A program made the position numbers and the translations under genes. This document shows positions 17,084 through 25,012 of a stretch of 64,000 bases of DNA, in pieces. The first letter of the stretch is position 1. Each line of letters begins with the position of its first letter. Source of the stretch: CAHJXF01 sp038254545 (lineage in GTDB: Bacteria > Pseudomonadota > Gammaproteobacteria > Burkholderiales > Burkholderiaceae_D); the NCBI GenBank assembly GCA_038254545.1, contig JBBSGB010000007.1, forward strand, positions 55,828 through 119,827, read 5' to 3'. Under the pieces are notes generated by a model. That model was not told the origin of the DNA, searched no databases, and saw only the letters and a list, made by a program, of their open reading frames with translations.

Positions 17084-18484
17084 ATGAGTGCGGCACCCAC
17101 CAAGACCCACGCGCGCCGCGGCGCCAAGGCCCAGCGCTCGAGGCCTTCCGCGGCCACGCGCGGTGCGCCCGGCTTGAAGTCGCGACGTCGCAGCGATGGA
17201 GCGCCCAATCCCCTGGGATTTCACGTCAATGTGATCGCGCATGCCGAGACGCTGCTTGGCGAGTTGTTGAAGTTCGACATGCCGGCCGATACCCGCACGA
17301 GCCGCTACTTCAAGGCCAATTCCATGCTCGGCCAGCGCGATCGCGGGCTGATCGCCGAGAGCGTCTATGCGGTCCTGCGCCGCAAGCTCGAATACGCGCA
17401 GCTTGCGCAAAGCGGCACCGGCCCGCTGACGCGGCGGATGATCCTGCTGGGACTGGCCGAGACCACGGGTGTCGAACCGATCGCGGCGACGCTCGATGCC
17501 GATGAACGCATCTGGCTGCGTCGCGTGGCGACCATCGATCGTGCCGCGATGCCGTTGGCCGCGCGCGCCAATCTTCCCGAGTGGTTGCTGACCGCACTGC
17601 GCGCGCGCTTCTCCGACGCCGATCTCGAAGCGATCGCAGCGGTGCTCAACCGGCCTGCGCCCCTGGATCTGCGCGTGAACACGATGACGACGACGCGCGA
17701 TGACGCGCTCGCCGCACTACGCGCCGCCGGCCTCGACGCCGTCCATACGCAGCTCGCGCCGCATGGCATACGCCTGAAGGGCAAGCCGGCACTTGCGGCG
17801 CAGAGGATCTTCCTCGACGGTCGCGTCGAGGTGCAGGACGAGGGCAGTCAGCTGCTCGCGTCGCTGGTCGCGCCGCGTCGCGGCGAGCTGGTCGTCGACT
17901 TTTGCGCGGGCGCAGGCGGCAAGACCTTGGCGCTGGGCGACTTGATGCGATCGACCGGACGGCTCTATGCGTTCGACGTGTCCGCCAAGCGCCTCGCGAA
18001 GTTGAAGCCGCGCCTTGCGCGCAGCGGTTTGTCGAACGTGCATCCGGTAATGATCGAAAGCGAACGCGACCCGAAGTTGAAACGCATGGCGGGCAAGGCC
18101 GATCGCGTGCTGATCGACGCACCGTGCAGCGGCCTGGGCACGCTGCGGCGCAATCCGGATCTGAAGTGGCGGCAGTCGCCCGCGTCCATCGTCGAGCTGG
18201 CCGCCAAGCAGGCGAGCATCCTCTTGTCCGCCGCACGCCTGGTGAAGCCGGGCGGGCGCCTGGTGTATGCAACCTGCAGCCTGTTGCGCGAAGAGAATCA
18301 GGATGTGGTCGATGCCTTTGTCGCGGCGCATCCCGAGTTCGAGATCGAATCGGCCATCGACATCCTGAAGGCGCAAGGGATCGCCCTCGAGGGCCGCGTC
18401 GATGCGGGTCCGATGCTCGAGCTCTGGCCGCATCGAAGCGGCACCGATGGTTTCTTCGCAGCGGTCTTGAAGAAACGCGCCTGA
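17084..18484 (+). CDS. RsmB/NOP-type RNA m5C methyltransferase
   Basis: This 466-residue SAM-dependent methyltransferase belongs to the RsmB/Nop2/NSUN class that makes 5-methylcytosine in RNA. After a basic N-terminus (first 45 residues) comes a NusB-like helical region. The catalytic domain follows with VEVQDEGSQLLASL, the SAM motif VDFCAGAGGKTLALG, IDAPCSGLGTLRRNP and YATCSLLREEN. Both the releasing and the nucleophilic cysteines (PCS and TCS) are present. It may not be orthologous to E. coli RsmB, so I leave the symbol empty. It is 24 bases after purN and 19 bases before the MscS gene. Confidence 0.9.
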   Translation: MSAAPTKTHARRGAKAQRSRPSAATRGAPGLKSRRRSDGAPNPLGFHVNVIAHAETLLGELLKFDMPADTRTSRYFKANSMLGQRDRGLIAESVYAVLRRKLEYAQLAQSGTGPLTRRMILLGLAETTGVEPIAATLDADERIWLRRVATIDRAAMPLAARANLPEWLLTALRARFSDADLEAIAAVLNRPAPLDLRVNTMTTTRDDALAALRAAGLDAVHTQLAPHGIRLKGKPALAAQRIFLDGRVEVQDEGSQLLASLVAPRRGELVVDFCAGAGGKTLALGDLMRSTGRLYAFDVSAKRLAKLKPRLARSGLSNVHPVMIESERDPKLKRMAGKADRVLIDAPCSGLGTLRRNPDLKWRQSPASIVELAAKQASILLSAARLVKPGGRLVYATCSLLREENQDVVDAFVAAHPEFEIESAIDILKAQGIALEGRVDAGPMLELWPHRSGTDGFFAAVLKKRA

Positions 18485-18503
18485 TGCCTGGCCTGATCCG
18501 CGC

Positions 18504-19847
18504 ATGAACGAAGAGAGCTTCAATTCGCTGCTGCTCGATACCTGGCGCGATCTGCAGCAGCCGCAGATGTACTGGCAGTGGCTGATCCTGATCGGCTGCA
18601 TCGCGCTCGCGTGGCTGATCGCGAGGGGCGTGCGCGGGGCCGTGCACAAGCGCGGAGAACGATACGTGGCGCGCGATCCGGCGCGCAATGCCGCTCTGCT
18701 CAAGATCCGCTACTCGGGCCTTTCCCGGCTGTTCACGCCGCTCTTCGCATGGCTGCTGCTGTTCACGGCCGAGCGCATCCTGCGCGCATACCAGCAACCC
18801 GCGCATCTAATTCGCGTCTTCGCGATTCTCGCGTTCGCATTCGTGGCGATCCATCTCGGGCTGTATGCGCTGCGCCGCGTATTCAAGCCCGGGCCGTGGC
18901 TGATGACCGTCGAGCGCTGGTTCGGCCTGCTCGCATGGCTGCTGGTGGCGCTCCACATGCTGGGCCTCTTGCCCAATGTGATCGCGGCACTGAGCGGCCC
19001 CGAGGCGACGTTCACGATCGGCAAGAACTTGACGCTGAACGCGTGGCAACTGCTGTCGGGGATCTTCTGGATTGCGATCACGCTGGTGGCCGCGTTGTGG
19101 GCCGGCGCGGCGCTCGAGACGCGTCTGATGCATGCCGATGCCATCGACGGCAGCATGCGCATCGTGCTGTCGCGCCTGGGCAAGGCCGTGCTGGTCGTGA
19201 TCGCGATTCTGATCGCGATGCGCCTGGTCGATATCGACCTGACGGCGCTGTCGGTGTTCGGCGGTGCGCTGGGCGTGGGCCTCGGCCTGGGTCTGCAGCG
19301 CATCGCGAGCAACTACGTGTCGGGCTTCATCATCCTGATCGATCGCAGCCTGCGCATCGGCGACCTCGTCACGGTCGACAAGTATTACGGCACGGTCACG
19401 CAGATACGCACGCGCTACACGGTGGTGCGCTCGCTCGAAGGCGTCGAGGCGATCGTGCCGAACGAATTCTTCGTCAGCCAGGCGGTGCAGAATCACAGCT
19501 ACTCCGACAAGCGCGTGAATCTGGTCAGCAAGGTGCAGGTCGCATACGACAGCGATATCGATAGCGCGATGGCGCTCATGCTGGCGGCCGCCAAAGCGCA
19601 AGAACGCGTGATCGGCGATCCCGAACCTTTCGTGAAGTTCGCAAGTTTCGGTGCTGACGGCATCGATCTGGAACTGAGCTTCTGGGTCGCCGATCCCGAA
19701 GCGGGTACCGGCGTCTTGCGCTCCGATATCAACCGCGCGATCTGGCGTGAATTCGTCGCCGCCGGCATCGAGGTGCCGTTCCCGCAGCGCGATGTGCGGG
19801 TTTCGTTGCTGCATGCCGACGAACGCAAGCCGCAAGTATCGAGTTGA
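18504..19847 (+). CDS. MscS-family mechanosensitive channel
   Basis: This 447-residue membrane protein has about five N-terminal hydrophobic helices (residues 25-235). The MscS pore-lining region is GALGVGLGLGLQRIASNYVSG, followed by FIILIDRSLRIGD and the beta domain (YYGTVTQIRTRYTVVRSLEGVEAIVPNEFF). The C-terminal alpha/beta domain ends GIEVPFPQRDVRV. It would open under membrane tension to release solutes during hypo-osmotic shock. It is co-directional with purN and the methyltransferase gene. Confidence 0.93.
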   Translation: MNEESFNSLLLDTWRDLQQPQMYWQWLILIGCIALAWLIARGVRGAVHKRGERYVARDPARNAALLKIRYSGLSRLFTPLFAWLLLFTAERILRAYQQPAHLIRVFAILAFAFVAIHLGLYALRRVFKPGPWLMTVERWFGLLAWLLVALHMLGLLPNVIAALSGPEATFTIGKNLTLNAWQLLSGIFWIAITLVAALWAGAALETRLMHADAIDGSMRIVLSRLGKAVLVVIAILIAMRLVDIDLTALSVFGGALGVGLGLGLQRIASNYVSGFIILIDRSLRIGDLVTVDKYYGTVTQIRTRYTVVRSLEGVEAIVPNEFFVSQAVQNHSYSDKRVNLVSKVQVAYDSDIDSAMALMLAAAKAQERVIGDPEPFVKFASFGADGIDLELSFWVADPEAGTGVLRSDINRAIWREFVAAGIEVPFPQRDVRVSLLHADERKPQVSS

Positions 19848-19906
19848 AATCGTGGGTTTCGCTCCAAACTGTACGGCACCGCACAGAGCGATTGCGGACG
19901 GCCACG

Positions 19907-19912
19907 TATAAT
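19907..19912 (+). promoter_or_regulatory. possible -10 element upstream of the desaturase
   Basis: A perfect TATAAT lies 107 bases before the desaturase ATG in a 172-base intergenic region. No convincing -35 hexamer sits at 16-18 bases, so this is only a weak promoter candidate. Confidence 0.3.
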
Positions 19913-20019
19913 GCGCAAGCTCAGCGTGCCTACCTCGACACGCTGCTTTTTGATGGACGGCAGGTCGCTTCTGATCCTGTTGGTCGTTCCGGTCTATCCG
20001 GCCGGTCCCTGGAGTTTGA

Positions 20020-21234
20020 ATGATCCCCGAAGCTGTACTGAATTTCATGTCTCACGGCGTACTTGGCTTGTCGGTCTGGCAAGTCGTGGTTGCCGCATTG
20101 GTCCTCACGCACGTGACCATCGCCGGCGTGACGATCTACCTGCACCGCTGCCAGGCGCACCGCGCGCTCGACCTGCATCCGGTGGTCGCACACTTCTTCC
20201 GCTTCTGGTTGTGGCTCACGACGGGTATGCAGACCAAGGAATGGGCAGCGATCCATCGCAAGCACCACGCCAAATGCGAGACCGCTGAAGATCCGCACAG
20301 TCCGCAGACGCGCGGCATCCGCAAGGTGCTGTTCGAAGGCGCCGAGCTCTACATGTCCGAAGCCGCGAACCTCGAGACGCTCGACAAGTACGGCCGCGGC
20401 ACGCCCGAAGACTGGATCGAGCGCAACGTCTACAGCAAGTTCTCGTGGCACGGCGTGGGGCTGATGCTGGTCCTCAACTGGATGTTGTTCGGCATCGGCC
20501 TGGGCACCACGGTTTGGGCCGTGCAGATGTTGTGGATTCCGATATTCGCCGCGGGTGTCATCAATGGCATCGGCCACTTCTCGGGTTATCGCAACTACGA
20601 TTGCGCGGACGCGAGCCGCAACATCGTGCCTTGGGGCATCCTGATCGGCGGCGAGGAGTTGCACAACAATCACCACACGTTCGCGACCTCGGCCAAGCTT
20701 TCGTCGCGCTGGTACGAATTCGATATCGGCTGGATGTATATCCGCATCCTGTCCGCGTTGAAGCTCGCGACCGTCAAGAAGATCGCGCCCAAGCCGCGCT
20801 TCGAAATGCCGCGTGCGAGTGTTGACCTCGAGAACCTGCAAGCCGTTATCGCGCATCGCTACGACGTGATGGCGAAATATGCGAAGTCGTTCAAGCGCGC
20901 CTATCGCGAAGAGCTTGCGCGGTTGAAGAGCGGCGTAGCCGATGGTGAGCGTGAGCTTGAGGTGACGCGTGTCAAGCAGGCGCGTCGCTGGCTGCACAAG
21001 GACGTGAGCAAGCTCTCGCCGACCCATCGCGGCCAGGTCGAAGGCGCTCTCGCCGAAAGCCCGGTGCTGGCGAAGATTCACGCGATGCGCAGCGAACTCG
21101 CGGCCATCTGGGAGCGCTCGAGCGCATCGAGCGAACAGTTGCTCGTGCAATTGCAGGACTGGTGCAAGCGCGCCGAAGAAAGCGGTGTGCGCGCGTTGCA
21201 GGAGTTCAGCTTGAGGCTGCGCAGCTATGCTTGA
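20020..21234 (+). CDS. membrane acyl-CoA/acyl-lipid fatty acid desaturase
   Basis: This non-haem di-iron desaturase introduces a cis double bond into fatty acyl chains. The three histidine boxes are visible: HRCQAHR (residues 42-48), HRKHH (79-83) and HNNHH (215-219), between pairs of membrane helices. GHFSGYRNY and WGILIGGEELHNNHHTF match delta-9 desaturases of proteobacteria. At 404 residues it carries a charged, helical C-terminal extension after about residue 255 that shorter desaturases lack. An intrinsic terminator follows 17 bases downstream. Confidence 0.92.
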   Translation: MIPEAVLNFMSHGVLGLSVWQVVVAALVLTHVTIAGVTIYLHRCQAHRALDLHPVVAHFFRFWLWLTTGMQTKEWAAIHRKHHAKCETAEDPHSPQTRGIRKVLFEGAELYMSEAANLETLDKYGRGTPEDWIERNVYSKFSWHGVGLMLVLNWMLFGIGLGTTVWAVQMLWIPIFAAGVINGIGHFSGYRNYDCADASRNIVPWGILIGGEELHNNHHTFATSAKLSSRWYEFDIGWMYIRILSALKLATVKKIAPKPRFEMPRASVDLENLQAVIAHRYDVMAKYAKSFKRAYREELARLKSGVADGERELEVTRVKQARRWLHKDVSKLSPTHRGQVEGALAESPVLAKIHAMRSELAAIWERSSASSEQLLVQLQDWCKRAEESGVRALQEFSLRLRSYA

Positions 21235-21251
21235 TCGAGTGAGGCGTAAAG

Positions 21252-21281
21252 AAAAAGGCCCGCGATGCGGGCCTTTTTCTT
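21252..21281 (+). terminator. intrinsic terminator of the desaturase gene
   Basis: A 12-base-pair stem (AAAAAGGCCCGC and its complement) with a GAT loop ends in a T tract. The flanking A tract means it could also act on the opposite strand. Confidence 0.9.
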
Positions 21282-21321
21282 TGGGCAAGACCATCGGCTT
21301 GGGCAAAAGACCATGAGCTGA

Positions 21322-21350
21322 AAAAAAACCCGCGCGTGCGGGCTTTTTCA
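21322..21350 (-). terminator. intrinsic terminator of the radC-rpmB-rpmG transcript
   Basis: Read on the minus strand, a GCCCGC stem with an ACGC loop and GCGGGT is followed by eight T residues. It lies 22 bases after the rpmG stop. Confidence 0.88.
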
Positions 21351-21372
21351 GTGGCGAACTTTCAGCCGATCA

Positions 21373-21528
21373 TCACTTGATCTTCGTTTCCTTGTAGGCC
21401 ACATGCTTGCGGGCCACGGGATCGAACTTCTTGATCTCGAGCTTTTCGGGCTTGGTCTTCTTGTTCTTAGTGGTCGTATAGAAATGACCCGTTCCGGCGG
21501 TCGATTCCAGTTTGATCTTGTCGCGCAT
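21373..21528 (-). CDS. rpmG: 50S ribosomal protein L33
   Basis: This 51-residue L33 starts MRDKIKLESTAGTGHFYTTT and ends in AYKETKIK. It is the cysteine-free form of L33: the CxxC zinc pairs of the zinc-binding form are absent, as is usual in proteobacteria. The start at 21528 follows an AAGGAAA site. It lies 10 bases after rpmB, the conserved rpmB-rpmG pair, and is followed by a strong terminator. Confidence 0.97.
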   Translation of the reverse strand: MRDKIKLESTAGTGHFYTTTKNKKTKPEKLEIKKFDPVARKHVAYKETKIK

Positions 21529-21538
21529 GATGTTTCCT

Positions 21539-21775
21539 TTAGACCTTGACGCCGCGCGCGCGCATGCCGGCGAGCACTTCGTCGATGCCGTTCTTGTCGA
21601 TGGTGCGCAGGCCCGCATTGGTCAGGCGCAGGCTCACCCAGCGGTTTTCGCTCTCGACGAAGAAGCGACGATTCTGCAGATTGGGCAGGAAGCGACGCTT
21701 GGTTTTGTTGTTGGCATGGGAAACATTGTTGCCGACCATCGGCTTCTTCCCGGTAACTTGACAGACGCGTGCCAT
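21539..21775 (-). CDS. rpmB: 50S ribosomal protein L28
   Basis: This 78-residue L28 begins MARVCQVTGKKPMVGNNVSH and contains RRFLPNLQNRRFF and VSLRLTNAGLRTIDK, all standard for the family. A strong GGAGGT ribosome binding site sits 7 bases before ATG at 21775, so the longer ORF start at 21832 is not used. It is transcribed with rpmG, with radC upstream on the same strand as in E. coli. Confidence 0.97.
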   Translation of the reverse strand: MARVCQVTGKKPMVGNNVSHANNKTKRRFLPNLQNRRFFVESENRWVSLRLTNAGLRTIDKNGIDEVLAGMRARGVKV

Positions 21776-21884
21776 GCTCGGCACCTCCACAAACATCCCG
21801 TCGCCGTGGCGGCGCCAGGAAAAGTTGGACAAAGACCGTGATTCTAGCGGGAAAGTGCGTTTGGATCAACGCCCGGTGGGAAGG

Positions 21885-21913
21885 GGTAGTGTCCTAATTT
21901 GTAGGACACTACC
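21885..21913. repeat. 11-base-pair inverted repeat between radC and rpmB
   Basis: GGTAGTGTCCT and AGGACACTACC flank a 7-base AT-rich spacer (AATTTGT). There is no U tract after it, so it is not a standard terminator. It resembles the joined ends of a small transposable element or an operator; no target duplication is obvious. Confidence 0.6.
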
Positions 21914-21924
21914 TGGGAAGGCCG

Positions 21925-22599
21925 CTATAGCTTCCCGTGTTCGGTGAACGCATACACCCGCCCTCCGGCGACGATGAAGTGATCGAGCGTGCGGATATCG
22001 ACCAGATCGAGCGCGGCCTTCAAGGCCGACGTCAGTATTTCATCGGCGCGGCTGGGCTCGGCCACGCCCGACGGATGGTTGTGCGCGAACACGACGGCCG
22101 CGGCATTGATCTCGAGCGCGCGCTTGACGACCTCGCGCGGATAGACGCTGGTCTGCGCCAGCGTTCCGCGAAACAGTTCTTCGGTGGCGAGCAGGCGATG
22201 CTGCGCGTCCAGAAAGAGCGCGAGAAAGACTTCATGCGGCCGGGTGCCGATGTTCAGTCTCAGGTAGTCGCGCACGGTATTCGGTGAATCGAACATCGGC
22301 CGCTCGACCAAGGTCTCGCCCAGCGAGCGACGCATCATCTCGAGAACCGCCTGCAGTTGCGCGAAGCGCGCCGGACCGAGGCCGGCGATCGCGCAGAAGC
22401 TCGTTTGCGAAGCGGCGAAGAGGCCGCTCAGTCCACCGAACCGCGACAGGCATTCGCGCGCGACATCCACCACCGTCCGGCCTGCGGTGCCGGTGCGCAG
22501 GAAGAGCGCGAGCAGTTCGGCGTCCGACAAGGCCCGTGCGCCGTACTTGAAGAGGCGTTCGCGCGGACGCTCGGCTTCGGGCCAGTCGGTGATGGGCAG
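21925..22599 (-). CDS. radC: RadC family JAB-domain protein, apparent CTG start
   Basis: RadC homologues carry a JAB/MPN metalloprotease-like domain; their cellular role is unsettled. The JAB motif is visible as VVFAHNHPSGVAEPSRAD, and an N-terminal helix-hairpin-helix region contains AIAGLGPARFAQLQAVLEM. Homology extends upstream of the first TTG (22530) through PITDWPEAERPRERLFKYG. An in-frame stop occurs at 22618-22620, and the only sensible start is CTG at 22599, 5 bases after a GAGGAG site. That gives 224 residues, close to E. coli RadC (222). It is upstream of rpmBG on the same strand. Confidence 0.88.
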   Translation of the reverse strand: MPITDWPEAERPRERLFKYGARALSDAELLALFLRTGTAGRTVVDVARECLSRFGGLSGLFAASQTSFCAIAGLGPARFAQLQAVLEMMRRSLGETLVERPMFDSPNTVRDYLRLNIGTRPHEVFLALFLDAQHRLLATEELFRGTLAQTSVYPREVVKRALEINAAAVVFAHNHPSGVAEPSRADEILTSALKAALDLVDIRTLDHFIVAGGRVYAFTEHGKL

Positions 22600-22661
22600 A
22601 CGGACTCCTCGCGTTCGTTAGAATGGCAATCTTTACTCAGCATGCTCGGTCGAGCACTCGC

Positions 22662-23153
22662 ATGGCTCTTCACCCCGCACCTCGCGTCGTCGCTGCCGAT
22701 TCCTACCTGACGCTGCACTATCGCGTCGGCGTCCTCGCACGCGATGGCGCCGCGATCGGCGAGGCGGTGGCGAACGACATCGTCAGCACCTTCGACGCCC
22801 AGCCTGCAACCCTGCAACTCGGCGCGGATCAACTGTCTCCCGCGCTCGAAGCGCGCCTGCAGGGGCTGACTGTCGGAGAGCATCGCGTCTTTGAACTCGC
22901 GCCGGGAGTAGCCTTCGGGCCGCGCAACCCCGAACTCGTGCAACGCCTGGATCGCAAGCTGCTCGAACAACAGAGCGCGACGAACGACTATGTACCGGGT
23001 GACGTGGTCGAGTTCAATGCACCGGGTGGCGGACGCTATGCGGGAGTCTTCCGGGCGATCGACGACGACTGTGCGATCTTCGACTTCAATCATCCGCTGG
23101 CTGGCCAGCCGGTGCGCTTCGAGGTGCGGATCGTGGGAATACTTGATGATTGA
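22662..23153 (+). CDS. FKBP-type peptidyl-prolyl isomerase (SlpA/FkpB-like)
   Basis: This peptidyl-prolyl cis-trans isomerase of about 163 residues has the FKBP core: YLTLHYRVGVLARDGA, then LSPALEARLQGLTVGEHRVFEL, then an inserted flap, then FDFNHPLAGQPVRFEVRIVGI. NHPLAG is the diagnostic SlpA-class signature. Two starts are possible: ATG at 22623 and ATG at 22662; the conserved domain begins just after the latter. It overlaps ispH by 8 bases, the same pairing as fkpB-ispH in E. coli. Confidence 0.9.
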   Translation: MALHPAPRVVAADSYLTLHYRVGVLARDGAAIGEAVANDIVSTFDAQPATLQLGADQLSPALEARLQGLTVGEHRVFELAPGVAFGPRNPELVQRLDRKLLEQQSATNDYVPGDVVEFNAPGGGRYAGVFRAIDDDCAIFDFNHPLAGQPVRFEVRIVGILDD

Positions 23154-24150
23154 TGAGCCGGAAGTGTTGCCGACAGCGAGCGCGGACCGCGAGATCCTGC
23201 TCGCGCAACCGCGTGGCTTCTGCGCCGGCGTCGATCGCGCAATCGAGATCGTCGAACGCGCGCTGGCGCGTTTCGACGCGCCGATCTACGTGAAGCACGA
23301 GATCGTGCACAACCAGTACGTGGTCGACGACTTGCGCGCCAAGGGTGCGGTATTCATCGAGGACTTGAAAGATGTGCCCAGGGGCCACACCGTCGTCTTC
23401 AGCGCGCACGGCGTCTCGCAGGCGGTGCGCGCAGAGGCCGAGACGCTCGGGCTCACGGTGTTCGACGCGACCTGTCCGCTGGTGACCAAGGTCCATGTCG
23501 AAGTCGCGAAGATGCGCGCCGACGATCGCGAGATCATCATGGTTGGTCATCAGGGACACCCTGAAGTCGAAGGCACCATGGGGCAGGCCAGCGAAGGCAT
23601 CCACCTCGTCGAGACCGTCGATGACGTAGAGCGACTCGCGGTGCGCGATCCCGACAAGCTCGCGTACGTGACGCAGACCACGTTGTCGGTCGACGATGCC
23701 GCCGAAGTCACCGACGCGTTGAAGCGGCGCTTCCCGAACATCCTCGAACCCAAGCGCGGCGACATATGCTACGCGACGCAGAACCGCCAGGACGCGGTCA
23801 AGTTCATGGCGCCGCAGTGCGACCTGATCCTCGTGATCGGCAGCCCCGCGAGTTCCAACAGCAACCGCCTGCGGGAGGTCGGCGCGCGCATGGGCGTGCA
23901 GGCCTACATGATCGAGAACGCATCGCAGGTCGATCCCGCGTGGCTTGTCGGCAAGCGAAGAGTCGGCGTCACGGCCGGTGCCTCGGCACCCGAGGTGCTG
24001 GTCGCAGAATTGATCACGGCCCTGAAGGCACACGGCATCGCGTCGGTGAGGAAGCTCACCGGCGTCGAAGAGAAGGTGCGCTTTCCTCTGCCGTCGGGAC
24101 TGGGCGGCAACGTCGACCGCGGCAGCACGATCGGATCGATCGAACATTGA
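23146..24150 (+). CDS. ispH: 4-hydroxy-3-methylbut-2-enyl diphosphate reductase, copy 1
   Basis: IspH is the last enzyme of the MEP isoprenoid pathway, reducing HMBPP to IPP and DMAPP with a [4Fe-4S] cluster. In the 334-residue protein the three cluster cysteines are in RGFCAGVDRA, DATCPLVTKVH and DICYATQNRQ. Substrate-binding histidines are in EIVHNQYVV and GHQGHPEVEG. The start at 23146 overlaps the FKBP gene. A second full-length IspH lies at 31008-31970 next to hpnH; this copy is in the canonical fkpB-ispH context and probably serves general isoprenoid supply. Confidence 0.96.
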   Translation: MIDEPEVLPTASADREILLAQPRGFCAGVDRAIEIVERALARFDAPIYVKHEIVHNQYVVDDLRAKGAVFIEDLKDVPRGHTVVFSAHGVSQAVRAEAETLGLTVFDATCPLVTKVHVEVAKMRADDREIIMVGHQGHPEVEGTMGQASEGIHLVETVDDVERLAVRDPDKLAYVTQTTLSVDDAAEVTDALKRRFPNILEPKRGDICYATQNRQDAVKFMAPQCDLILVIGSPASSNSNRLREVGARMGVQAYMIENASQVDPAWLVGKRRVGVTAGASAPEVLVAELITALKAHGIASVRKLTGVEEKVRFPLPSGLGGNVDRGSTIGSIEH

Positions 24151-24196
24151 TTTGCGCAATGCGACCCTGATACGTCAAGCCACGAAGCCGCGCGCC

Positions 24197-24853
24197 ATGC
24201 AGCTCTACAACTACTTCCGCAGCTCCGCCTCGTTTCGCGTGCGCATCGCGCTGAACCTGAAAGAGCTTCCTTACGACTATCGACCGGTCCATCTGCTCAG
24301 GAGCGGTGGCGAGCAACGCACGCCCGAATTTCGCGCGATGAATTCCGACGCGCTGGTGCCTGTGCTGATCGACGACACGCGCGAGCCGCCGCTCACGCTC
24401 ACGCAATCCATCGCGATCATCGAGTATCTCGACGAGACCCATCCCGAGCCGCCGCTGTTGCCGCGCGAAGCCGGCGAACGCGCGCGGGTGCGTGCGCTTG
24501 CGCTGGGCATCGCGTGCGACATTCATCCGCTCAACAACCTTCGCGTGCTGCGCTATCTCGTCAAGACGCTGGACGTCGACGAGGACGCGAAGAACACCTG
24601 GTATCGCCATTGGGTGGAAAGAGGATTGCAGGCGATCGAAGCGCAGCTCGCGTCATCGACCATGACCGGCCGCTTTTGCCACAGCGATGCACCGACCCTG
24701 GCCGACGTGACGCTGATCCCGCAGATCTTCAACGGTCAACGCGTCAATTGCGATTTCACGGCGATGCCGACCGTGATGCGCGTCTTCGGCGAATGCATGA
24801 AGCTCGATGCGTTTCAGCGGGCTGTGCCTTCCGTGCAGCCCGACGCCGAATGA
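24197..24853 (+). CDS. maiA: maleylacetoacetate isomerase (zeta-class GST)
   Basis: This glutathione-dependent isomerase converts maleylacetoacetate to fumarylacetoacetate in tyrosine or homogentisate breakdown. The 218-residue protein begins MQLYNYFRSSASFRVRIAL, the zeta-GST motif with Ala where Cys occurs in the mammalian SSCS. TQSIAIIEYLDETHPEPPLLP and the C-terminal helical domain (GRFCHSDAPTLADVTLIPQIFN) match the family. ATG at 24197 is preferred over 24152. No homogentisate dioxygenase gene is nearby; the FAH-like gene at 3825 is distant. Confidence 0.9.
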   Translation: MQLYNYFRSSASFRVRIALNLKELPYDYRPVHLLRSGGEQRTPEFRAMNSDALVPVLIDDTREPPLTLTQSIAIIEYLDETHPEPPLLPREAGERARVRALALGIACDIHPLNNLRVLRYLVKTLDVDEDAKNTWYRHWVERGLQAIEAQLASSTMTGRFCHSDAPTLADVTLIPQIFNGQRVNCDFTAMPTVMRVFGECMKLDAFQRAVPSVQPDAE

Positions 24854-24883
24854 CTTGCCAGGGGTCGCGCGCTCGAATCGTGT

Positions 24884-24911
24884 TTGCGCGCCGCGACCGT
24901 ATCCGTATAAT
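24884..24911 (+). promoter_or_regulatory. sigma-70 type promoter of the tRNA-Thr gene
   Basis: TATAAT at 24906-24911 is preceded by TTGCGC at 24884-24889 with a 16-base spacer. A GC-rich discriminator (cgcgcc) follows, typical of stringently controlled stable-RNA promoters. The tRNA begins 18 bases after the -10 element. It is also the nearest visible promoter for hpnA. Confidence 0.65.
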
Positions 24912-24928
24912 CGCGCCCTCGGCAGTAC

Positions 24929-25004
24929 GCCGCTGTAGCTCAGTCGGTAGAGCAGCGCATTCGTAATGCGAAGGTCGACAGTTCGATTCCGTCCAGCGGC
25001 ACCA
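24929..25004 (+). tRNA. tRNA-Thr (anticodon CGT)
   Basis: The 76-base cloverleaf has the acceptor stem GCCGCTG/CAGCGGC with encoded CCA, D arm GCTC/GAGC, anticodon loop TTCGTAA, and T loop TTCGATT. The anticodon CGT reads ACG threonine codons. Two stem positions look mismatched: 27-43 (G-A) and 52-62 (A-C); both leave the fold intact. hpnA begins 8 bases after the CCA end. Confidence 0.93.
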
Positions 25005-25012
25005 AAAAACAT

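Noticed and set aside
19892..19912. Full sigma-70 promoter for the desaturase
   Set aside because: TTGCGG and TATAAT are only 9 bases apart; spacing is not functional, so only a lone -10 is listed.
24929..25004. tRNA-Thr as an integration site of a hopanoid genomic island
   Set aside because: I found no integrase gene and no clear repeat of the tRNA 3' end elsewhere in the window; only short chance matches such as agcggcacca near 5124.
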